A stretch of DNA of 64,000 nucleotides from Malus domestica (Eukaryota > Streptophyta > Magnoliopsida > Rosales > Rosaceae): assembly GCF_042453785.1 (NCBI RefSeq), contig NC_091674.1, forward strand, positions 29,957,501 to 30,021,500, written 5' to 3'. The notes below the pieces were generated by a model. That model did no database searches, was not told the origin of the DNA, and saw only the letters and a list, made by a program, of their open reading frames with translations. The position numbers and the translations under genes are program-made. Positions within the stretch are counted from its first letter, which is position 1. Each line of letters begins with the position of its first letter. Positions 47,807-62,880 of this stretch are shown here, piece by piece.

Positions 47807-48734
47807 TCGACCTGCCTAACCCCTCACTCCGATGGATCATAGATCGAAAAATCTACTGATGTAAATTTTCATCCTTAAGCAGACATGTTAATACATTAAG
47901 TCTTGTTTTCTCACCATTGATTATGGTTGATACAAAACTATGTCAAATTTTCATTATGGGTTGTCAATTTTGTTTTAAGTTCAACCTTGATATTGTACAT
48001 GGAATATAGTTGGCTACAGCTACCAATGTCAAGTCGTCTTATTGATTAAAGTATCGATTGTATATTTGGTTTATTAGTAGATTTTTTTTTCTTTCAACAA
48101 ATTGAAAAAGACTAATAGGCAATTTTCATGATTACCAGACTGGAAAGTTGGTCTGAATTTAATTTTAGTTGACAAGTCAGAATCTCCTCATCACAAATTT
48201 GAACAACAAATTAATAATTCCCTAGGGTTGGTAACAGGGAAAAATCTTAGCATTATCAATGTCTCTTGAATTGTAGACTTTGTTTTATTTCGTCATGTAA
48301 ACCTTTTAATTTGTTTAAGATTATCCATAACCTTTTGATTTGATTTGGTAAAACTTTTTTTATTTTTTTTATTTTCCTTTTTTGTTTTGCAGTTTATCTT
48401 CTAGGTTTTTACATTTTAGGTTTTATTTTAGAGAGGTTTGGTCCTATGTCCACCCCTCTTTTTCTTGTATTTTCTTTTTCAAGAGGGGTAATGTGTATGC
48501 CCCTCCCTTCTTTTCTTGCTTTACGAGGAGTAAAGTTTATGTCCCCTCCTGACTAGGTGTAACCTTTTTTTTTTTTCATATCAATAAATTTCTCTTGTAC
48601 CACCAAGGTTCTCCAAAAATTAAAAAAAAAAAAAAAAAAAAATCCTCCGGCCATTAGTTTCATAATTTTTTTCATCAAATTGTGCATTGCTATTTTGCGC
48701 ATTTTGTATAATATAAGTCTGTACCACAAAAATA
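47807..48734. other. intergenic, no gene seen
   Basis: Sequence with long T-runs. At 48440-48560 the phrase GTCC followed by CCCCTC and TTTCTTG occurs three times, a loose tandem of about 45 bp. A poly(A) run of about 22 is at 48620-48641. No exon or RNA gene supported. Confidence 0.45.
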
Positions 48735-48972
48735 AAAATCGTTTAGATGTACTTTTAAAATGATTGAAAACGCTTTTAGTTAAAATGTTTTTTAAACAAA
48801 TCCTTAGCAAAAATTCAAGTGGATTCTTAAAAAAAACACTTTAAGTGCTTTTCTTATAAGAAACACATATCTGGTACTTCTTCCAAAAAACACTTAAAAT
48901 GTTTTTGGTACTCAAAATCAATTTTACCAAAAGCACTTTTATTTATTTTAAAAGTACTTCCAAACGAGCCCC
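48735..48972. mobile_element. MITE with GGGGCTCGTTTGG end, copy 2
   Basis: The right end, inverted, reads GGGGCTCGTTTGGAAGTACT and the left reads TCGTTTAGATGTACTTTTAA. The interior AAAAGCACTTTTA and AAGTGCTTTT phrases match the relative at 42731-42942. Non-coding. Confidence 0.6.
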
Positions 48973-49840
48973 CTTTGAATTTGATGAAGATGAAGTAGCA
49001 AATGACGCAGCATGAGCGTAGAGGGTTGCAAACGTATGCCCCCTAAGAATAAAGTTTTCTGGAGTCCACCAGAGTTTGAGAGAAAATCCGAAAGGATTGA
49101 TGAATTACATTGGTAGCCATAAGGCTTAAATAGACTTAATCAAACCTTGGGAAGTTCTTAGGAGGTCTTAGGAAAAAAACAAAACATTAATCGGATGGAA
49201 AAACGAAAAGTCCGATTCTTATTACAAACTTTAAAATGCGGTTTTGGAAGTCTAAACGAACTTGGATGACTAAAATTCATCATACATCATGGCAAAGTAG
49301 TGAGTTGAAATTAGAACATCATGCTCTTTTCGAAAAAGTATCATGGCCTCCTAACGGAACTCAAATGTTAAATTTGTAAATTTCCACTACGTCATTTTGT
49401 CTTCCTTCTGTCCCTTTCGTATTCAACAAACTCGGATATTTGTTCTTCATCCCCTAATAATCTTTCTCGTGAATTTAGCATTTTGTTTACGTATATTCCC
49501 CTAAAACTTGATCATATACGAACATAATGAACGAAAATTGTGCAGACATCAACTGTTGGGGGAAAATTGGAAACATTTAAAGTTTAGGGTCTCAAAATAG
49601 AGAGATTTTTCAGTGTGACCGGCACACGAAGTAGCACACCATGTGTCACTATACAAATGATGGGATATGTGTGTTAAAAATATAATAAATTAAAAAATAA
49701 AATTTCTCACCACATATATAAAAACACGTGATGTACCACTCGTGTTCCCGTCATAATAAAAAATTTCTTCTCAAAACAAAATGACAGTTCCAAGGGCCTT
49801 TTCTAAAAGCCCGTTGGGTTAAGCTTGCAAATTTGGTTTT

Positions 49841-49855
49841 TGGGCATTAAGCCCA
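49841..49855. promoter_or_regulatory. paired site II (TGGGCY-like) motifs before the eS7 gene
   Basis: TGGGCATTAAGCCCA carries TGGGCA on one strand and TGGGCT on the other. Site II motifs are common in promoters of plant ribosomal protein genes and bind TCP factors. Position is about 100 bp upstream of the probable first exon. Confidence 0.5.
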
Positions 49856-49960
49856 ATCTTTTACTACTTGATACTCCCAGGGCTATCATAACCGTTCATT
49901 TAAAAGATTCATCATCTAACCGTCCGTTCTATCTCCTTAAAGCCTTTTTATTAGCCATCC

Positions 49961-49969
49961 TTAGGGTTT
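49961..49969. promoter_or_regulatory. telo-box of the eS7 gene
   Basis: TTAGGGTTT is the complement of the plant telo-box AAACCCTAA. Another AAAACCCTAAA stands at about 50060, just after the donor of the leader intron. Telo-boxes next to site II motifs are characteristic of plant ribosomal protein genes. Confidence 0.55.
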
Positions 49970-50451
49970 CTCCATACCCGCCGAAGCCAGAGCTCTTGGG
50001 TTTTCTGCCACTCAAAAGCAGAAGTCGCTCCGGCTCTCGATTCTCCTCGAGGTAAACCCCAAAACCCTAAATCCCCAAATACCCGTTTCATCTTTCTCAA
50101 TTCGTTTTCGTACCTTCGATTCACTGCTCGACTGATTGCTTTTTGTGAGAAAGTTTGAGACTTTTAGCTGTAGCGAGTCTATGCATCTTAGATTTCTTAT
50201 ATGGTTTATATTTCACATGAATTTGAAAGGGTTTGAAGATGTTTATTTATTATCCAAGCATCAATTTTTGCAAAATTGTAATGTGGGTTTTGAGTTTTGT
50301 TCCAGAATATGATCCCACCCTTTATTATCTGTTTGTTTATCATTTGTCTGATTTGCCGAAAATCCGAAACTTACCCCTTTTTTCATGTCTCTGCATGCTG
50401 AAAATTTTGATTGTGGTTAATGCCTATGTTATATAGTCAGATTTAGCCAAG

Positions 50452-51466
50452 ATGTATACTTCAAGGAAGAAGATTTCCAAGGATAACAATGCTGAGCCGA
50501 CTGAATTCGAAGAGTCGGTTGCTCAAGTAAGCTATATTGCTGTTTACTGTGCTTTTTAGTTACTTTGTTGTTGAAGTTTCGGGTTTTGATCATGACTTAT
50601 CTCTGCAGGCAGTATTTGATTTGGAAAACACAAATCAGGAGCTGAAGAGTGACCTGAAGGATCTCTATATCAACTCAGCAATGTAAGCGTTGTTTATTGA
50701 ATTCGTATGTCTTATAAACAGTTTTCCGTTGGTTGAGTTACATTCTTTCTGCTGCAGTCAAGTTGATGTGTCTGGAAGCAAGAAGGCCGTGGTTATCCAT
50801 GTGCCCTATAGGCTTAGGAAGGCTTATCGCAAGATCCATGTTCGCCTCGTGAGGGAGCTTGAGAAGAAGTTCAGCGGGAAGGTGATTAATACGTTGTGTT
50901 CTTTATTTGTTTGTTGATAGAAAGTGACACCCTCTTCTGTGCATTTATGTGCAATGTTTCTTTTGTGTTCGGTGAAGTTTATGCTGGCCTTCTTGTTTGT
51001 CATGTTGTAGGATGTGATCCTGATTGCCACACGTAGGATTGTGAGGCCTCCTAAGAAAGGGTCAGCTGCTCAATGTCCCCGCACTCGTACACTAACTGCT
51101 GTGCATGAAGCAATGTTGGAAGATGTTGTGTTGCCTGCTGAGATTATTGGAAAGCGCATCAGATACCGTCTGGATGGATCCAAGATAATGAAGGTAAACA
51201 TTCAAAACTTTGATGAAATAGTATGTTCAGCAGGAAAGAACAGATTTCTAACAAACTTGCATATATTTCTTCGTTTGATTTCTACAATTTCTGTCTTATA
51301 AAAACCGGATAATTTACTTCTCTTTTATCCTCATGATGTCGTGCAGGTGTTCTTGGACCCCAAGGAACGAAACAACACCGAGTACAAGCTGGAGAGCTTC
51401 TCTGCTGTTTACCGGAAGCTTTCAGGAAAGGATGTTGTGTTCGAGTACCCAATCACCGAAGCATAG
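50452..51466 (+). CDS. 40S ribosomal protein eS7 (S7e), 5 coding exons
   Basis: Structural protein of the small cytosolic ribosomal subunit. Coding exons 50452-50526, 50609-50682, 50758-50881, 51011-51193 and 51347-51466 total 576 nt, giving 191 aa, the usual plant eS7 length. It begins [20 protein letters not shown] and carries the family blocks [38 protein letters not shown] and [20 protein letters not shown]. It ends FEYPITEA. The leader appears to be split by an intron (donor after about 50051, GAG|GTAAAC, acceptor near 50436-50440), which is common in this family. In Arabidopsis, S7-1 (At1g48830) neighbours the DUF639 gene At1g48840; here DUF639 is 25 kb away on the same segment. Confidence 0.96.
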
Positions 51467-52075
51467 AAATATCTGGTTTACCTGAAGAACTGCAGTTGAG
51501 CAGGCAGACGATTTAAAATTTTGATGTCGAGGACATATGGTTTTAGGATAGCCTTCGAAGGATTTTGTTCTCTACATTATTAGCGCGTATTTTTGTTGAT
51601 TTGATATGGTTTAATGTCGGATTTTTTTTTTCTGTTTTCTTAATCGAAGGATTTATAATCAGCAAGTGTTTCGATGTTTCAAATTTCATCCATGGTGTTT
51701 AACGTCAGTTGTTTCGTTTCGAATTTCAACTATAGTCAACTAGCCTAACCCGCATTTCAGAAGCATATTTTTCATTTTTTACAAGTGCTACTTGGAAAGA
51801 GGGAGAATCAAACTTGGAAACTCAAGTGACAGGAGTGAGAATCGAACTTGGAACTTCAAATGAAAAGAGTGGAATTACATCCGTTCATCATATATCATAC
51901 GGTGAGAAATCATGTACGATGAACGAATGTGATTGAAGGATATCGAGATCCTCACAAAGAGGATCCGGCGAGGATCCTCTCTCGTGGTAGAAGGAATAAA
52001 ACATGTTATATTATATTAGCATAAGATTTACAATTACAAAAAGTGCTTTTATGTGACATAAAATGAAGGTAATGT
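51467..52075. other. 3' flank of the eS7 gene with a MITE fragment
   Basis: The first part is the probable eS7 3' UTR. At about 51865-51990 lies a partial relative of the 5144-5365 MITE family (CATCCGTTCATCATATATCA, GAGGATCCGGCGAGGATCCT), lacking much of one arm. Confidence 0.5.
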
Positions 52076-52077
52076 AC

Positions 52078-52330
52078 CTTCATCAATGGAAGAATATGAG
52101 ACAACGAATTCCTAGATTTATCCTCAACAAATCTACTTCCCCAGAAGCCTAAGGAGCAGCACTGAATACTAGCTACTAGTTGTCCAACGTCCTCCTCCGC
52201 GGTCTTTTAATCCGGGTTTCCCTCATCCGGCTAAAGTAAATGAATCGCTAAAAAGCATGCGATGAACGGAGTTCATGTCGTGCCAAACTGCAATGTGTTC
52301 TTCGTAACAAAATGTATGACAGAGTGAGAA
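52078..52330 (-). pseudogene. truncated copy of the last exon of the neighbouring kinase gene
   Basis: On the complement, HDMNSVHRMLFSDSFTL matches PDMNSIHLMFSSDSFTL of the receptor-like kinase 2.5 kb to the right. The following DNA (GTCCAACGTCCTCC, GGTAAATGAATCGCT versus AGTAAATGAATCGCT, and CATGGAAGAAT-type tail) is also collinear with 54590-54850. Only the kinase C-terminal tail and 3' flank are present and the frame is broken. It is non-functional and sits in the 3' region of the M50B gene. Confidence 0.85.
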
Positions 52331-52404
52331 AATATATGAAACCCCCCAAATCCAACGTTGTAACATCTTCCGCGGTGTATTGTGTTTATCTGTTTCCGAG
52401 ACAG

Positions 52405-53929
52405 TCACACACGCGGAGATAAAATCACAAGAGCTAGGTACACGGATCCGCAGAGAAATGTGAAAGATATGAATGCCCTGCGCGTAAGGTTCTTTGTAGT
52501 TAGAAAACAACAGAAAATGGATAAAAAGAAAGGAGGGGAGGAGAAGACATAAAGGCTCACCAAATGACACCCCATCCACATCCAGTACAGCAGGGACACT
52601 CATCTGCAAATCTTTCAGCATCACTCGTATTGATTCTACGCGATATAAGATCATCGTAGATATCTGCATTGACCGATAAATGTTTATGTTACGAGGCATC
52701 TATGAGTACTCTACAAGCAGTTAAAATGTGGATAAAATGATGTTTCTTCTTACCATAAACCGAAAACAAGCTGTTCATTACACCTGCAATTAGACAAAAA
52801 CGAGTAAGCATTGGGAAACCTCAAGTATATGCTACTTTCTTAAGCAATAGCTGAACCAAAATCGCCAAGTTGCAATTACCGGTGAACAGAATCACTTCCC
52901 TAAGCATATGAACCGGCGTTGCTTCTTGCAGATACCAAATTCCAGCAAATAAAACAATGAATCCTGGTCGTTCAAAATGTAAAACATAAACGAAATCACA
53001 AACGTCAAGTTGCATCCTGTGCTATTAGTAACAGGAAGGTGTTTCGAGTGGAATACGAAATGCATACCTATACAAAGTCCTCGAAGTGTCCACTTGTACA
53101 ATATCAAGTAGTACAAAAACAACAGGATAAGGATTTCAGTTCAAAAGTTTTACTTCCTTATAAATATAGAAATTGATGGATTTGCGAAGACTTACATTTT
53201 TAGCTAAAAAGAACACAATAATTAGAGCAACAACGAAACAGCCAGCAGCGATTTGTGTAGTGAGATGTTTTGTGGACGCAAGAATCAATACCATCCCCCA
53301 GAACGATGAACCAAGATCTGGCGTGACACAAAATCGAAAGATGATAAGGGTAACAACTAAATCAGATGCAATGTGCAAACTAACTGAAAAACAAATATGG
53401 TCAAGGATAGGAAAAGGATTACATCCGGCAGGCAAAATTAGCCAGGATATGCCACCGCGGGTTTGTGTGACTCCACCTTCATCTGCGTTAACTTTAATCC
53501 CTTCCACCTGCAAATTAATCTTATCATCTCGTCTCAAACTAAACGCGACCATTATGAAAAATTTAGATAGAAGGGTGAGAGAATTTGTTACCTTACCACA
53601 AGTAAGCAGACAAGCGATTGCATGGCTCACCTCGTGAAGAAACACGGTTATAAGCTTAAATGGTGTCATCAGTACCGTCCTCCACAGCTACAAGAATTGA
53701 CGAAACAGATTGAAACAAAAAACATTAGAGGATCCTTTACATGTTTAAAAATTAGATATTTAATCAAATTTGCAATGAGCGAGAGATCGGTGTTCAAGAG
53801 AGAGAGAGAGGTTACCACAAGGATAACGACAGTGCAAACAGCAACGGAGATGAGGAAGATCACTTGGTCGTGGTTGCAGCATTTTCTGAGTTGCCAATTT
53901 GGCTTCCATTTCAACAAATTCAATTCCAT
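52405..53929 (-). CDS. peptidase M50B-like membrane protein, 9 exons
   Basis: Probable membrane zinc metallopeptidase of the M50B-like group. Coding exons on the complement: 53816-53929, 53592-53687, 53423-53507, 53196-53317, 53068-53092, 52880-52963, 52754-52783, 52561-52663 and 52405-52477. They total 732 nt, giving 243 aa. Residues about 23-40 are a first hydrophobic segment (VIFLISVAVCTVVILVLW). Then comes the zinc site HEVSH (HExxH) in TVFLHEVSHAIACLLT. Further hydrophobic stretches (IAAGCFVVALIIVFFLA, FIVLFAGIWYL) and a closing one (FISFTFLCGSVYLALVIL) follow. A Cys-rich DECPCCTGCGWGVIW lies just before the last exon. Two exons are tiny (25 and 30 bp). The TGA directly after GWGVIW is removed if the GT donor there is used, and the last exon supplies a fitting membrane segment. 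The start is the first Met of exon 1. Confidence 0.88.
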
Positions 53930-54595
53930 TTCTTCTCTCTTTTTTCGATACCAAATACTGCAAGAAATTTTCCTTTGGCATTGGCGGTACCCCATATAGC
54001 GATATGAATAATGAACATACAAGAAAATTATACAGGAAATACAAGAAATATTTGAATTGCAGATAAAAATCGTCTTCATATAACCATACAAGAAAATATA
54101 TAAATGTGACACAATGTGGTACCTGCAAGTTGGATTTCAGCAGTTGAATTCGAGGTTAATTTGGCGTGAAGCTAACAGCATGGCAGAATGGTTTACAAGC
54201 CGGAAAGAGGGTGAGCTGTGAAGGCTAAATTCTTCAAGCCCCGCCCTCTGTGCTTCGGATTCTGAACAAAGACGGCCTTCAAGGTCCCCCTGGCGATGAA
54301 CCGAGGGAGCGCAGGGCTTCTGGGAATTGTTAGTTGAAAATGTTGTTCTCTGTAACTCATGATTTCTGTTTGTTTGATTTGTATAAGGTTTGAGGTTTTT
54401 TCTTTCTCTTACGTGGTCGGTGTAAAACAGCCTTAAACAGAGGTTTCACCTTAAAATAGTAAAATTTTGACATTTGGATTATCAAAGAATAAAACAAATT
54501 ATATCATGTTAGATTGAGATTCATGATTACATTGATTACTTTACATCACATAAAGCTCACAACACAATTGAATTACAAATGGAGGTTATGACTAA

Positions 54596-57852
<3,257 letters not shown>

Positions 57853-58024
57853 GACCGCATAAAATCGGCGGCCCAGCAAGTTACTGGCGGTTGGCGGCGG
57901 GCAATCAGATTCAGCTGCTGCTTTCACTCGACCGTACAATACGACGCCGAGTTTGGCGACGACCGCGTGGTACGTATGAATGATGAGCTGACACAATAGC
58001 CGATAATTTGCGTGTTAATCAGGG

Positions 58025-60385
58025 GTCCAATGTTGGAGTTTCTTGTAAATTTCTTTCTCCCATGTCCTTTTCTTTAAATTTGAAATTGTTTATTTTCTGT
58101 TTTGATTCAGGTGTTTCTTTCTTTGGAAAGTCCTCGGATTCCATCTACCAAGTCTACTAAAATCATAAATTTGGGTTTTTGAAATTTGATTCAACGACTA
58201 CAGTTATTATCTCTACTAATTAATAAAACATTTATTTTCAATCAAAATCTTATAAAATTATCAGTTTAACCTCTAATTAAAACAAAATATGAATAAGAAA
58301 TAAGAGGCAGAAATGTAATTTCATGCAATCAAATTTTGCTGTTTTTTTTTTCAAAACATCACCTACATGTAATCCTAATATATCTCTAATTAAAAAAAAA
58401 AATTCCACTCTCACATTCTCTATCACTCTCTTCCTCTCTTCTTCTATTTTAAAACCAAAAATAAAAAATTTCCTCGCACACTTTGTATGTGCCCATATGC
58501 TTAACTTTTAAAGTGAGCTTATGTTTAAAGTTATTAGATTAAATTTCAAATGTCTGGATGATCTCTTTCCCTGTTTTTGGGTTTTCTTACGATTTCTTAA
58601 TATTATATTTCGGGGACAAATCGTAATGATATTCTGGTCAAGGGCACGTATTAGTATAAATACGCTTGGGAAGTCAACCGGTCAATTAAAATCTTGTGTC
58701 CCAACTTTATTAATCGTTCTTGTCAGTGCGCGTTTGGGAAGTGTTTTGTTCCTTTGGGTTTTCTTGCAATTTGCTTAACATTATTTTTTCGGACAAGTCG
58801 GTGTGAAATTCTAATCAAGGACAAGTGTTAGTTGAAAACTTTTGACAAGTCATCTGGTCAATTAAAATCTTGTCTCCCAATTTTATTAACAAAGAAAATG
58901 ACCTACGTACAATCAGCCGTTCTCATTGGTATGCAATATGTAAATTTTTATGTAAATTCATAATAGTCATAGTTGACAGTGGGTAATTATATGCTACAAG
59001 TAAGTTCTTTGGATTTGAGGTTATAGATATACCTTGACGTTAGTGATGAAAGTAGCCAATCTCTCCTAAACATTTTTGGATTGAAAACAATAATAACAAA
59101 ACAAGTTAAAAAATGTGATGCATGTTCACACCACTATTTATTTCTATTTTCTAATACAACAACAAATTTTTTTTATCACATTAAATAGGATCGGCGATAT
59201 GAGTTATAGAACGTTACTGTACTCAAAATTTTGACAAATTTTTCGTTAGCTTCAAATAATCTGCGTATTTTCTTAGAGTATTCTAAAGTATTAAAATTTA
59301 TAGAACAAATATTTTCAGACTCAAAAGTGCAAGGAAACGAGGATACCTTTAGGCTTTGGATCCGAATAGGTTAGCTGAACTTGGTCCTAAACATAATATA
59401 TTCAAAAGTACATGTAATTTGCATCGTTGATTTAGACCTTAATTAATGATTGTTGACCATAATTTTGTATGGTCTAATTAATTTAGACCTTAATTAATGA
59501 TTATTGACAATAATTTTGTATGGTCCCATTAATAATTAACAACGTCAATGGAGTAGCCCTTCGTTTTCTTTTGTTTGGTTGGAAAAGGGTTAAGTTGGTT
59601 TATATGTTTGAGAAATGTTAAGGGCACTATTTTAAAAGCGGAGTTCTCTATGAATGTACTGTTATCTCGTGTTTTTGACACAATATTTGTAATATTAACA
59701 TGAGAATTGACATTAAACTGCAAAACGGTTGAACATTTATGGATAGTTTCATTTTTTAGAGATTCTCTTTAATATTTTTCTTATATGTTTCAAGCTCATG
59801 AGTTTTGCGATTGTCCACACAACCTTTTGGTTTAATTAGTTTATTAATTAAGTTCCTATCATATGCAGGTTGTATTTGTACCAAACAAGGTTCTCTGAGG
59901 CATTAACAAAATGTGTACGATTGATTATAATTATCCTGACTTTCAAACGCGTTTAGTGAAATCAGAGTAGATTTAATTAAAAAGTTTGACCCGTAAGCCA
60001 AAAATCAAATTGAATACTTATATCTGGCAACGAGTTGCTGTTGGAGAGTTTGTAATCTGACTTTTAAGTTTGCTTGACAAGGATATGTGTATATAGATAA
60101 TATCATGTCAATTTGAATTCCATGAGATAGACTCTGAGATACTCAAAACCAGCTTCAATGCGTTAACGGTTGTCAAACGAATGCTACGAACATTGGATGA
60201 TTTAGATTAGTTTGGGTTATTGCTTTTATTGTGGTCCTGTGAATCTAAGTTATCCAATGCTTGTAACATTTATCGAAGTGAAACCCTTCGAAAGTAAGTA
60301 CTTTCACACTTGTAGACTTGTTATATCACGTGACACATGTCTAGAGATGGTATCATTTTTTGCCATTCTTTAAGATGAGCATAGG
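58025..60385. other. intergenic, two short tandem duplications, no gene seen
   Basis: About 58565-58720 is repeated, diverged, at about 58745-58895 (GGGTTTTCTT, TCAATTAAAATCTTGT, CCCAA-TTTATTAA). At 59425-59530 a 56-bp unit with TTTAGACCTTAATTAATGAT is present twice. The rest is AT-rich without supported exons or RNA genes. Confidence 0.6.
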
Positions 60386-60389
60386 GTAT

Positions 60390-61110
60390 ACTATTGATTT
60401 AGTCCTTAAATCATCACCTACGTAAAATTAGGTCCTTAAACTATTTTTTTTTTTTGGGAAAATCAGTCCTGAAACTAATAAAAGCTGCAAATTACATCCC
60501 TAATATTAGATTAGGTATTCTATTCAAATTTTCGTCAATTTATGTATCGTTTGGTATGCAGATGGAATGGGACGGGACAGGACGGGACGGAATGGAGAGG
60601 GAGCAAAGATGCCTTCGGATGGAAAAAAGGAGGAAGAAAGAGACGGAAATGTTATAATTTTGTGTTTCATAGATGTGGAACGAGTTGTCTCAGGGAGGTG
60701 AGGTGGAACGAAAATTCACCCAAAACTCGTCTTGTGGAACAACGCGTTCCATCTGTTTTAGGCGCACCAAACGTGGGACGGAACGCCTCATCCCACTCCG
60801 TTCCGTCCCGTCCCACGTACCAAACGGTACCTTAAGTTACGTAACTTGCATGTGATGCACTTTGAAGGGTAGATTGGTATTTTTCATAGTTTATGGATTT
60901 ATTTTTTTGAACAAATAGTGTATGAAGTTAACTTTGGAAGGTAAATTAGATGTTAGATTAACAATTGGATAAAATAGATTTGAACATAATATTAGTAATA
61001 AAATTAGTAGTTTTTATGAATTTAGGGACTTATTTTACCAAAACAATAATTTATAGACCTAATTTTCAATGAGATGATAATTGAAGGCTTAAATTGACCG
61101 TTCAACCTTT
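60390..61110. mobile_element. fold-back element of about 0.7 kb that contains a Tourist-like MITE
   Basis: The left arm (TTTAGTCCTTAAATCATCAC, AAAATTAGGTCCTTAAACTA, AAATCAGTCCTGAAACTAAT) is matched inversely by the right arm (ATTTAGGGACTTATTTTACC, AATTTATAGACCTAATTTTC, GATGATAATTGAAGGCTTAA). It is non-coding. The arms diverge, so the element is old. The MITE at 60543-60831 was inserted later. Confidence 0.6.
60543..60831. mobile_element. Tourist-like MITE, 289 bp, with TTA target duplication
   Basis: Ends TGTATCGTTTGGTA and GGTACCGTTTGGTA are inverted repeats (12 of 14 match), flanked by TTA (60540-60542, 60832-60834). Sub-terminal GGGACGGGACGG and its complement CCGTCCCGTCCC give strong fold-back potential. 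The short open frames through it are chance. Confidence 0.8.
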
Positions 61111-61129
61111 TATATAAAGGAAAACTAAT

Positions 61130-61275
61130 GAAAAAAATTTGAAAACTTTGAGTTTCAACGATAAGGACAAAATAAAGGGTAAAGTGAATAATACCAGGAT
61201 TGAATTTTTAATGTAAAAATATGAGTTTTTGTTAAAGTAAACAGTACAATGAGCTTTTCGTTAAAATTCTCATTA
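61130..61275. mobile_element. small dispersed MITE-like repeat, copy 2
   Basis: Sister of 5430-5575, sharing GATAAGGACAAAATAAA, TGAATAATACCAGGATTGA and TTTTTGTTAAAGTAAACAGT. Non-coding. Confidence 0.5.
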
Positions 61276-61929
61276 TATAATAGTTGCTCAGTAGTCTTAA
61301 ATATAGACAATATTATAGAATTAGTTAGGCCTAACCCATCAAATGGATGTTGAACTTAGTTGTTAGGCTTTATTGGTTTAGGACACTAAGGCTGGAGTAC
61401 GATCCAGTACCAAAACTAACCTTTTTACTTTTCTGATCTGAGTCCATAAGGGCCAAGTTTGTATTTCAATAGAACTCCCAGCCTAAACGCACATTTTTTT
61501 TTTCACGAGTGAACGGTTAAAATTTAATTAAATTTTATTTAGTTAATTATAATTATTATCTTTCATCCTTTGATGCACAGAAGAGCAAAAGCTCAATCTG
61601 GAATTACTTTTGAATGAGGTAAAAGTGTTTTCTATCACAATATTTGACAGATAGATTAATCATTTTTCCAAAATAAAAAATAAAAAAAATAGAAACCTAT
61701 GTCAACAAAAAAAAACCCAATTTTACAAGAATTACTTGAATTATTAAATTTCAAAGTCTTCTAAATAAAAACACTGCTAACAAAAGCGTATACGAACAAA
61801 AACATTCCCTTCAAAACAATTAGGTGGTGTGTCATTAGTCATGCTTGATTATAACACTGTTTCTTAATTTTTGGTTTTTTGATTTCGATCAAAACACTAT
61901 TTCACATTTCACATCAATGGTTGACTTGT

Positions 61930-62880
61930 AAATTAATTTTTGAGAAAATTAGAGAGTTTTTGAATTTTAGCCTAACTAGAGTTTAGTCCATGAATTTTGG
62001 TTCAATTGGAGATTTGATTCTTGAACTAAAAATCAGTAGATATTGGTACCTGAATTTAGCATAATGTGGAACAATTAGCCATTTTGCTAATTCCGTTAAA
62101 CCTTCCATCTAAAATATAATGTTTAAACGGGCAAAAAATGGATGGATGTTTAACAGAGTTAGCCAAAATGACCATTACTTTTTTTTTTTTGCCACACCAT
62201 AGATTTGTTAAATTAGGTGTTAGATTAAAAAGTTGACGGAGTTCGAACACACGTCATGGGGCAAGGACAACACTCATCTCCATCGTTATAGTACAAAGTC
62301 ACTTGCACCAATACTTCACATTATTATAAATTAAGGGATCAATACTCTTAGGTTTTTAATTCAAGGACCAAAATTTCAATAGAGGCTGTGACTTCAATTA
62401 TCTTTTGAGTAAATTGTAGCAACGATCATTTAACTTTAACTCAATTGGAGCAATGGTTAATCAACTAAAAATTCATTATCATTGGTCCCTCAAGTCATCA
62501 AAACGTGCATCTATGGTTCCTCAACTTTAATCAAACTGAAGAAATGATCCCTTAACTTTAATCCAATTGAAACAATAGTCCCTCAACTTTAACCCAAGTG
62601 TAGTAATGGTCATTCCAACATAACTCATTTTGAAAAAATTCTAACGAAGTTGACGAAAATAACCATACTTATACGTTTTGATGAGTTGAAAGACCTTAAT
62701 TGTAGCAATATTCATTACAACATAACTCATTTTGATAAAATTCTAACGAAGTTGACGAAAATGATCATAGCTATACGTTTTGACGAGTTAAGAGACCAGT
62801 GGTAATATATTTTTAATTGATGGACCATTAATCTAATTTGATTAAAATTGAGAGACCATTAATACAATTGACTTTTATCT
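61930..62880. repeat. region of degenerate tandem phrases
   Basis: CTCAACTTTAA(T/C)C(A/C)AA then (A/G)CAATGGTC-like phrases recur every 35-45 bp at 62400-62620. A longer unit with AACATAACTCATTTTGA(A/T)AA and TTCTAACGAAGTTGACGAAA is duplicated at about 62615-62690 and 62710-62800. It is non-coding, probably decayed fold-back transposon sequence. Confidence 0.6.

Noticed and set aside
52557-52559. TGA as the end of the M50B protein
   Set aside because: It overlaps a good GT donor, and the next exon (52405-52477) restores a membrane segment, keeps frame and ends in its own stop.
53173-53637. Plus-strand 154-aa frame across the M50B gene
   Set aside because: It spans exons and introns of the opposite-strand gene, which has the HEVSH motif and consistent splicing.
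57853-57996. Longer N terminus for the kinase from the Met at 57996
   Set aside because: It would hide the MGCC acylation motif, and the added 48 residues look like a translated leader.
60542-60855. Plus-strand frames through 60542-60855
   Set aside because: They cover a Tourist-like MITE with GGGACGGGACGG repeats and do not match any family.
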